A stretch of 14,719 nt of DNA. It comes from Victivallales bacterium. GTDB taxonomy: Bacteria; Verrucomicrobiota; Lentisphaeria; Victivallales; UBA1829. This document shows positions 7,263-13,297 of this stretch, piece after piece. The position numbers were made by a program, and so were the translations under genes. Location: assembly GCA_016285335.1 (NCBI GenBank), contig JAEEQO010000058.1, positions 1-14,719 on the forward strand. The letters are read 5' to 3'. The notes below the pieces were generated by a model. That model was not told where the DNA came from. It saw nothing but the letters and a program-made list of their open reading frames with translations, and made no database searches. The first letter of the stretch is position 1. Every line of letters starts with the position of its first letter.

Positions 7263-7582
7263 CCGTTTCAACGGAAAAAGGGAAGCGAAGCAGCCGCCGT
7301 CGCGGACAGCGCGGCCGGACCTGTTACCCCGAACCGCGAGGATGGCGGGATTCGGCGTCCCGACTCCGCGCACCGATCGCCTCGATCGTCAGGCGCATGC
7401 AATATTTGTCAGTTGTAATGCATTATTTGCCAAAACCGTATCAAACGATCTGTTTCTCCCTTGATTCTGTGCGAAAAAGGTGTATCTTTTATTCATGACA
7501 GTCCGCCACGATAAAATCACGTTGTTATCAAACCGTATACCTTTGCTTCCCGAGTGTTGTTTGATGTTTGTGCGGGGACCGC
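7263..7582. other. Intergenic stretch of about 320 bases between rsmB promoter and the giant minus-strand gene
   Basis: No gene is supported here. The left half (7280-7395) is GC-rich, with a small stem CGGGA/TCCCG (7346-7362) and two CGATCG sites at 7374 and 7383. The right half (7396-7580) is AT-rich and carries two imperfect direct repeats (7397-7432). A weak plus-strand promoter-like pair also occurs: TTGATT near 7461, then TATCTT about 16 bases on. The plus-strand frame that follows it runs antisense into the giant gene and is not convincing. I see no hairpin with T-run that would terminate the giant gene. Confidence 0.5.
7397..7432. repeat. Pair of imperfect 15-base direct repeats, 21 bases apart
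   Basis: ATGCAATATTTGTCA (7397-7411) and ATGCATTATTTGCCA (7418-7432) match at 13 of 15 positions. The 21-base offset is two helical turns, so both copies face the same side of DNA, as tandem operator half-sites do. No gene on either strand starts clearly downstream, so the function is open. Confidence 0.4.
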
Positions 7583-10500
7583 TTACGCCAGGCTGGCGAT
7601 GTTCTGCCAGGTGGACTTGTCGTCGAGTTCAGCGAGGGAGGATGCGGACGCGTCGGCGAGGGCATCCGTGTCGTAGCTACCGAAGCTCAGGGCATCCGAA
7701 ATGCCGAGGCTATCGATCTCAGGCACAGCAAGGCTGTCCGTCATGGCAAGAGTGTCCGGCTCAGGCATGGCGAGGGCATCGGCGGTCGCGTCGTTGAGAG
7801 AAAAGACCGTCGCTGTGACGTTGTAGTACACATTGCCTTTCTTCGCGTCCTTTGCGGTCATCGAGAGGAAATACTCGACGCCTGCCGAAAGACTGAGCGT
7901 TTGGGTGGCGTTGGCTTCACCGACCGTGACTTTCAACGTGTCGAGCTTCTTGAGCCTGGTCCCGGCGAGCTGGTAGACTGCGAGGGTGGCGTCGCCGGTC
8001 GATTCGACCATGAAGACGACGTCGGCAGTGCCGGATGCCACGTTGACGCGCGCATAGTCGACCTTGTCGTTGTGCCCGACGAAGTTGCTGAGCCCCACCA
8101 AAGTCATTGCGTTGTTGTCGAACTGGACAGCCTTGTCGCCGGCCACAGCAAGTGTCGTCTTCTGAAGATTCGGGTTGATCTGCGGGGTGGCTTTTTTGTT
8201 GTATGCCCAGTCGTTATCGCCTTTGTCCGCGCTGTCGTAGAACACGCTGTCCTTATTGATCGTCACGTTATAGTAAGCGTTGCCGCCGAGCCCGCTCGTT
8301 GCGTTCGTGGAACTGACCATGACGAAGTACTTGCCCTTTTCGAGGACCTTCTGAGCGGTCGACTTCGACGTGACCGTTGTGCCGTTCACTGTGACGGAGG
8401 CCTTGCTCGTCAGCGTCCATTTGCCGCTCTTGCCCTGTTTTGCCTCGTAGACGACGAGCTTCGCCTTGTCGTCGGCACTCAGGTTGAAGCTCAGAAGAGC
8501 GGCGGAATCGAGCGTGAACATCCTATAGTCCGTGGCATCGCTGAAGCCGACCCAGTTGACATTTTTCCCCTGGACCTGCGCTTCATCGACCTGGAACTTC
8601 CTGCCGACATACTCGCGGGTCAGCTCGGCCGCCGTATTGACGAGCTCGGGGTTCAGGTTGTACTTGTCATCCGTGCCCTTGCCGGTCCTGGCATACGCGT
8701 AGTCGTTCACATTATCGTCGGCATCGTCGTAGAACCGGCTGTCAAACGAGAGGAACACATTGTAGAAGCCCCCGGTGTCGCCTCTGGCGGCTATCGTCCC
8801 GGTCATGGAGATGTAGTACGTGCCGGCTTCGAGACGGAGCGCAGCCGTTGTAGATTTGGCTATGTTGTTCTTCCTGACCGCCTTGCCGCCGTTGGAAATG
8901 AGAGCCTTCACCTTCTTCGGCGTCACGCCGTCGTCTTCGCAGATCACCTGGTAGATGTTGAACTTGCCGTTGATCGCGGAGTCGACCATGAACTTCAATC
9001 CGGCCGCGCTGTCGAGTTCGATTTTCGCATAATCGGACGCATCCTTGCGCCCATCGTACTTAGGATCGCTGTCGATCCTGCCAACGAAATTGTCGTAGTG
9101 GTGCCCCTTCTCGTCGTCGTAGTCGACGGTCCCGATTTCATCCAGGAACAGTCCCTCGCCCGGTTTTTCCGGGGCGTTCGGAACGTAGGAATCGCTCAGG
9201 AAAGCGGGACACCACGGATTGTCCTTGTTGCTTTTGTCGTACAGATAGTCGTTCCAGCCGTTGTCCGGGCCGTTGAGCGGCTCGCCGACGGTGACGAAGA
9301 GTTCCGCGTTTTTCAGTTTCAACCTGTATTGCACTCCGGCGATCTCCGTCGCAGCGCCGACCGTGAGCGTGCCGAGTTCCGTGCCGGAGGTATTCACGAC
9401 CGAGATGGTCTTATCGAAATTCTTCGCGCATCCAGCGAGCTTATACTTGCCTTCCTTCTCGGTTCCGTCGATCGTAATCGTGTATTTCGGCGTTCCCCTG
9501 ATCACGGAAAGGTCGTTCACGAGAGCGTCTGCTCCAGGTCCGGTTTGCGTCAGGTCGAAATCCAGGACAGCTCCGTCCCCGAAACTGACATCCGTGGCTT
9601 CCTCCAGCCGGATCTGTCCGGTCAGTTTGCCGCCGGCTTCCACATTAAGAATGCCGCCGTCGTCCACGGTAATGCCGGAGACCGCCGCTCCGGCGGAGAC
9701 TGTCACCTCGCCGGCGTTGAATATAAAAACCTGTTCCGCCGCGCCTGATACCTGAAGTTCTCCGTATTCATAAACGCCGGCATTTCGTACTTTGCCGCCC
9801 GAGGAGACGTTCACGATCCCGGGGGAAGTTTTCGTGGCCCTCCCGTCGGAAGACAACTCCAGGATCTTGCCCTGAATCAGCGTCCACTCGGCGGTCCCGC
9901 CGTCCAGTACATGCAGTTCCGCACCGTTCATGACATAATCGTTTCCGGAGACTTCCCCGGGGCCGACCGTCCTGATTCCCTCGACGACGTTCGTCCCTTC
10001 TTCCAGCACCATGATGGACTGACTCCCGAGGTTGTTCAGGGCATGCTCCTCCTGGATCCGATTCCCGGAATCGGCGTAGACCTCGACCTGATGCAAACCA
10101 ATGCCGAGTTCCGTACCCAGCAGGAGATCCTTCTTCACGATGGATTCTCCGCCGGCAAGGGAATCCGAGGGAAGCGTTTCCACGTCGTATCCGTCAATTC
10201 CGATCAAAACATCAAACGGGCCGCTGGCGAATTCGCTCAGATTCGACACTGCAAAACTCAGGTACAACGGGCTGCCGACGAAACAATAGTCGTCGGACGC
10301 AAGCTTGCCTTCCGACACGGCAAGGACCAACTGCTCGGAGGAGCCTTCCACCGGGGTCACGGCCAAGTCCACCACGTCGTCGGTCGTGATGAATCCGACG
10401 GTCGCAATGGCAATCAGCTCGCGGTCGTCGTCGGCAAAATCGTACGTGCCGTCCCAGGCCATCCGTCCCTCCTCGTAGCAGTCGTCGAAAATAATCTCCT

Positions 10501-13075
10501 TCGTTTCGGCGTTGTATCCGTAGCCGGTCATGATATGACCGTCGATGATGATCAGAGCAGGACGTCCCGCGTCGATTTCGCGCATGTAGTCCTCGAACGT
10601 GAAATCACCGCCTGCGACGTCGGCCTGATGGGTTCCGGTGACCTTCATATCCATGGAATAGCCTTTGTCCTGAACATAAAGGTAAAGCCCGTACTGGAAA
10701 TCTTCATACCGCTCCATGATCTCCCGACTGGTTTGCGTCGCCGGGTCGGTGATCGTCTCTGTGGAGTCGTCGTACAGCCACTGTTCCAGCATGGTGTCGG
10801 GCCGATACCCCGTCTCCAACCAATCGTCGCAGTCTCGCCAGAACTGAGCGGTGCCGAGATAGTCCGCCAGGCACTCCCAGACATCGGTCCTGATCTCCGG
10901 CCCCTCGCCGCCGTTCACGAACGAGTACGGCAGCTCTTCCGCGGGCGTGGTCGGCGTGGCCTTGTCCACATCTTCGATGATGATTTCGATGGGGTCGTGG
11001 GAGAAGAACCTGTATACGTAACCTTTGGTGGCCGTGGCCCTGCCGAGATTGGAATCGAAATCGTCCATGACGTAGATCTCATCTCCCGATCCGCGCGAGT
11101 ACACATCCACGTCGCCATCGATCATGGCGGAGAAATCCCTGCCCCGGTAGCCGTACAGGTCGTAATAACCGAGCAGCATGGCGACCGACGTGGGACAGCA
11201 TCCGTACATGTATCTCGCCTGCGGCATGGTGTTCGCGAGTCGGACGTCACCGTCAGGATCCACAATCGTGGGCGCCTGGACCGTGACGGTCAGGATGTCG
11301 TCCGTCAGCCCCAGCGTGTAAGTGTCCGAGCCGATGTAAACCGTTTCCCCGATCCTGAGCGTGCCGAGGTCGGACCCGTCGGTATCCTTTACGGTGATGG
11401 TCTTGCTGAAGCCCGCCGCGCCGCCTGCGAGGTGATATTCGCCCGACACCTGCGACGTCGAAACCGTGAGGCTGTAATCCGGCATCCCCTGGATGCGCGA
11501 CAAATCGTTGATTTGCGCCGCATTTCCGGATGCTGCGGCCGAGATGTCGAAGTCGAGGATGCTCCCGGCATAGGCCGACACCACCGCGTCTTCGGCAATG
11601 GTCAGCGTCCCCGTGTGCATGCCGCCTGCAGCGATCCCCAGATAACCGCCGGCGTTGACCGTAGTCGCACCCGCCGTGCCGCCTTTGCCGACGTAAAGCC
11701 AGCCGCCGTTGTTCACTGCGGTCAGATTTGCCGTCCCGCCTTCATAAATATACAACTCGGCGCACTCCCAGCGGTCGGTCCCGGTCAATACGGTCCCGTC
11801 CGCCGTGCCGCCGCTGTAGACGTACAGTTCGCCGGAGGTGAATACAGTCGTGGATTTCGCGGTCGTCCCTGCATGTACCGTGGCGGAACCGGCCGACAGC
11901 GTCAGGCCGCTGAACTCGTTGTTTGCGAACGTCACATTGGCGCCATCGGCGACATCGACATATCCGCCATTTTCCCTGATCGCGGTCGCCACACCGCCGG
12001 TAGAAACGACAAGATTGGCGCAACTGTTCACGGTGATCCCGTTCGCTGCGCCTTTTTCATCGATGCGCATCCAGCCGAAGCTATTCACGACGGTCGCACT
12101 CGCCGAGCCGCCGCCATGGATGTACAATTCGCCACAGTTCAATTCGTCGGCGCCGTTTACGGTGGTCTCGTTCACCGTGCCGGAAACGTGCAGGTCTCCG
12201 CCTTCGTTCACGATGGCTGCGTTCATTGTGCCGCCCTTGTCGACATATGCGCTGCCGTCGCTGTTCACGCTGGTCGAATTCGCCGTGCCGCCGTTGAAGA
12301 CATACATACTGCCGAAATCATTCACGATGGTCGCGTCAGCCGTGCCGCCGGAAGAAACATACAGGTTGCCGCCGCTGTTCACGCTGGTCGAATTCGCCGT
12401 GCCGCCGGCGTAGACGTACAGCTTGCCGAAATCATCCACGGTGGTGGCGTTCGCTGTTGTCCCCGAGTGCAAAGTGGCGGAGTCGTTCAGCAACTGCAGA
12501 TCCTTGAAACTGTTGGCTGTGAAAACCGCGTTTGCGCCTTCGGCGACATTGACGTATCCGCCTTCTTCCCGGATCGAAACCGCCGCGCCGCCTTTCCGAA
12601 TATCCAAAACGCCGCCGTCCTTTACTGTAACCTCGGCAACCGTAGCGCCCTCGTCGACATACACGCTGCCGCCGCTGCTCACAGCAGTGGAATTCGCCAC
12701 GCCGCCGTTGAAAACGTGCATGCTGCCGCAGTCGTTCACGGTGGTCGAATTCGCCGTGCCGCCCTTGTCGACACGCATGCTGCCGCCGCTGTTTATGGTG
12801 GTCGAATTCGCCACGCCGCCGTCGTGGACGTTCATTTCTCCGAGTCCCCAGTAACCGGACCCGTTCAGGACAGTCTTGTTCGCGACACCGGCGACGGACA
12901 TGTTGCCGGATTCATTCACGGTGGTCGAATTCGCCACGCCGCCGGCCTCGACGAACATGCCGCCGGCTTCATTCACGGCAGTCGAATTCGCCGTGCCGCC
13001 GTTGAAGACGTACATGTTATCGCCGGCAAGAGAAATGCCGTTTGATGTCTGCCCTGAAGAGACTTCGTAATCCAT
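7583..13075 (-). CDS. Giant secreted-type protein: AIDA repeats, C39-like peptidase, CARDB-like domain, PPC-like repeats
   Basis: This 1830-residue protein starts at ATG 13075, with GGGG 5 bases upstream; an in-frame GTG at 13096 has no ribosome binding site. There is no signal peptide: it opens MDYEVSSGQTSNGISL. Residues about 20-500 hold some 23 strand-loop-strand (AIDA/TIGR04415-type) repeats of about 19 residues, with core GGTANSTxVNxGG. A beta cap follows at about 505-600. A C39-like papain-fold domain spans about 605-895, with Gln619, Cys626 (YGCCPTSVAMLLGYYD), His847 (DGHIMTGYGY) and Asp864 or Asp865 as the likely catalytic set. A CARDB/Ig-like domain (about 898-1018), a second repeat block and a second cap (about 1020-1265) come next. 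Three PPC-like repeats (about 1300-1760) carry NFVGRID, WVGFSDATDY and NFVGHNDKVDYA. The acidic tail (1766-1830) lacks basic residues except one Lys and resembles type I secretion signals. No beta-barrel translocator is visible. Role is inferred: a surface or released adhesin with a protease or protein-binding module. Confidence 0.85.
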   Translation of the reverse strand: MDYEVSSGQTSNGISLAGDNMYVFNGGTANSTAVNEAGGMFVEAGGVANSTTVNESGNMSVAGVANKTVLNGSGYWGLGEMNVHDGGVANSTTINSGGSMRVDKGGTANSTTVNDCGSMHVFNGGVANSTAVSSGGSVYVDEGATVAEVTVKDGGVLDIRKGGAAVSIREEGGYVNVAEGANAVFTANSFKDLQLLNDSATLHSGTTANATTVDDFGKLYVYAGGTANSTSVNSGGNLYVSSGGTADATIVNDFGSMYVFNGGTANSTSVNSDGSAYVDKGGTMNAAIVNEGGDLHVSGTVNETTVNGADELNCGELYIHGGGSASATVVNSFGWMRIDEKGAANGITVNSCANLVVSTGGVATAIRENGGYVDVADGANVTFANNEFSGLTLSAGSATVHAGTTAKSTTVFTSGELYVYSGGTADGTVLTGTDRWECAELYIYEGGTANLTAVNNGGWLYVGKGGTAGATTVNAGGYLGIAAGGMHTGTLTIAEDAVVSAYAGSILDFDISAAASGNAAQINDLSRIQGMPDYSLTVSTSQVSGEYHLAGGAAGFSKTITVKDTDGSDLGTLRIGETVYIGSDTYTLGLTDDILTVTVQAPTIVDPDGDVRLANTMPQARYMYGCCPTSVAMLLGYYDLYGYRGRDFSAMIDGDVDVYSRGSGDEIYVMDDFDSNLGRATATKGYVYRFFSHDPIEIIIEDVDKATPTTPAEELPYSFVNGGEGPEIRTDVWECLADYLGTAQFWRDCDDWLETGYRPDTMLEQWLYDDSTETITDPATQTSREIMERYEDFQYGLYLYVQDKGYSMDMKVTGTHQADVAGGDFTFEDYMREIDAGRPALIIIDGHIMTGYGYNAETKEIIFDDCYEEGRMAWDGTYDFADDDRELIAIATVGFITTDDVVDLAVTPVEGSSEQLVLAVSEGKLASDDYCFVGSPLYLSFAVSNLSEFASGPFDVLIGIDGYDVETLPSDSLAGGESIVKKDLLLGTELGIGLHQVEVYADSGNRIQEEHALNNLGSQSIMVLEEGTNVVEGIRTVGPGEVSGNDYVMNGAELHVLDGGTAEWTLIQGKILELSSDGRATKTSPGIVNVSSGGKVRNAGVYEYGELQVSGAAEQVFIFNAGEVTVSAGAAVSGITVDDGGILNVEAGGKLTGQIRLEEATDVSFGDGAVLDFDLTQTGPGADALVNDLSVIRGTPKYTITIDGTEKEGKYKLAGCAKNFDKTISVVNTSGTELGTLTVGAATEIAGVQYRLKLKNAELFVTVGEPLNGPDNGWNDYLYDKSNKDNPWCPAFLSDSYVPNAPEKPGEGLFLDEIGTVDYDDEKGHHYDNFVGRIDSDPKYDGRKDASDYAKIELDSAAGLKFMVDSAINGKFNIYQVICEDDGVTPKKVKALISNGGKAVRKNNIAKSTTAALRLEAGTYYISMTGTIAARGDTGGFYNVFLSFDSRFYDDADDNVNDYAYARTGKGTDDKYNLNPELVNTAAELTREYVGRKFQVDEAQVQGKNVNWVGFSDATDYRMFTLDSAALLSFNLSADDKAKLVVYEAKQGKSGKWTLTSKASVTVNGTTVTSKSTAQKVLEKGKYFVMVSSTNATSGLGGNAYYNVTINKDSVFYDSADKGDNDWAYNKKATPQINPNLQKTTLAVAGDKAVQFDNNAMTLVGLSNFVGHNDKVDYARVNVASGTADVVFMVESTGDATLAVYQLAGTRLKKLDTLKVTVGEANATQTLSLSAGVEYFLSMTAKDAKKGNVYYNVTATVFSLNDATADALAMPEPDTLAMTDSLAVPEIDSLGISDALSFGSYDTDALADASASSLAELDDKSTWQNIASLA
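11600..13035 (-). repeat. 57-base (19-residue) tandem repeats encoding the first AIDA-like block
   Basis: About 23 diverged copies encode the strand-loop-strand repeat. The period is 57 bases, varied by a few longer units. Some copies are still identical at DNA level: a 35-base stretch at 12259-12293 recurs exactly at 12373-12407, two units apart. This suggests recent slippage or recombination within the array. A shorter second block of the same repeat type lies near 9570-9960. Confidence 0.85.
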
Positions 13076-13125
13076 AAACACCCCGTGCTTGTCCACTGAA
13101 TCGGACTGGTTGACAACTAGAAACC

Positions 13126-13144
13126 GTTATAGCAATACTATAAC
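13126..13144. promoter_or_regulatory. Palindrome over the -10 box of the giant gene, candidate operator
   Basis: GTTATAG-CAATA-CTATAAC is a perfect 7-bp inverted repeat with a 5-base centre. The minus-strand -10 (TATAGT, 13142-13137) lies inside it, so a dimeric repressor bound here would block the promoter. The AT-rich, symmetric form is typical of an operator. The binding protein is unknown. Confidence 0.45.
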
Positions 13145-13165
13145 ACGCGTTTTCCCGAAATACAA
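13137..13165 (-). promoter_or_regulatory. Putative promoter of the giant minus-strand gene
   Basis: On the minus strand TTGTAT (13165-13160) and TATAGT (13142-13137) are spaced by 17 bases. The -10 matches 5 of 6 consensus bases. Transcription would start near 13130, giving a leader of about 55 bases before the ATG at 13075. Confidence 0.5.
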
Positions 13166-13217
13166 GCGCAACCCCAAGCGGAAAAAAACATATATGACAA
13201 TTTTTCAAAAAGGACAG

Positions 13218-13246
13218 TTGAAAAAAGAGAAAATGCGTATTACATT
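13218..13246 (+). promoter_or_regulatory. Putative promoter of the partial plus-strand gene
   Basis: TTGAAA (13218-13223) and TACATT (13241-13246) are spaced by 17 bases, matching 5 and 4 of 6 consensus bases. The leader to the ATG at 13298 would be about 45 bases. It is divergent from the promoter of the giant gene, some 50 bases away. Confidence 0.5.
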
Positions 13247-13284
13247 ATCCTCAAATCTTATTCGGACCGAGTTTTTATTTATCT

Positions 13285-13290
13285 GAGGGA
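13285..13290 (+). promoter_or_regulatory. Ribosome binding site fixing the start of the partial plus-strand gene
   Basis: GAGGGA lies 7 bases before the ATG at 13298 and is the strongest start signal for this frame. Confidence 0.7.
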
Positions 13291-13297
13291 ACTGTTC

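Noticed and set aside
7335..7375. tRNA-like T-arm (GGGATTCG) in the gap after rsmB
   Set aside because: Only a short T-arm resemblance; no acceptor, D or anticodon stems can be assembled on either strand.
7495..7797. Small plus-strand gene starting at ATG 7495 behind a weak promoter-like pair
   Set aside because: It has no good ribosome binding site and runs about 200 bases antisense into the well-supported end of the giant gene; the translation is Arg/Cys-rich nonsense.
11600..13035. CRISPR array
   Set aside because: The repeats are a regular 57-base coding repeat with no constant repeat and unique spacer pattern, and the reading frame is open throughout.
9911..13045. Plus-strand open frame of 1044 codons, and another at 7568-9748, opposite the giant gene
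   Set aside because: The minus-strand protein has clear repeats and domains over the same region. The plus frames read as periodic nonsense that mirrors the 57-base repeats.
13110..13144. Plus-strand promoter with perfect TTGACA at 13110-13115
   Set aside because: The nearest -10-like boxes (TACTAT, TATAAC) are 20 and 23 bases away, too far, and a better spaced pair exists nearer the plus-strand gene at 13218-13246.
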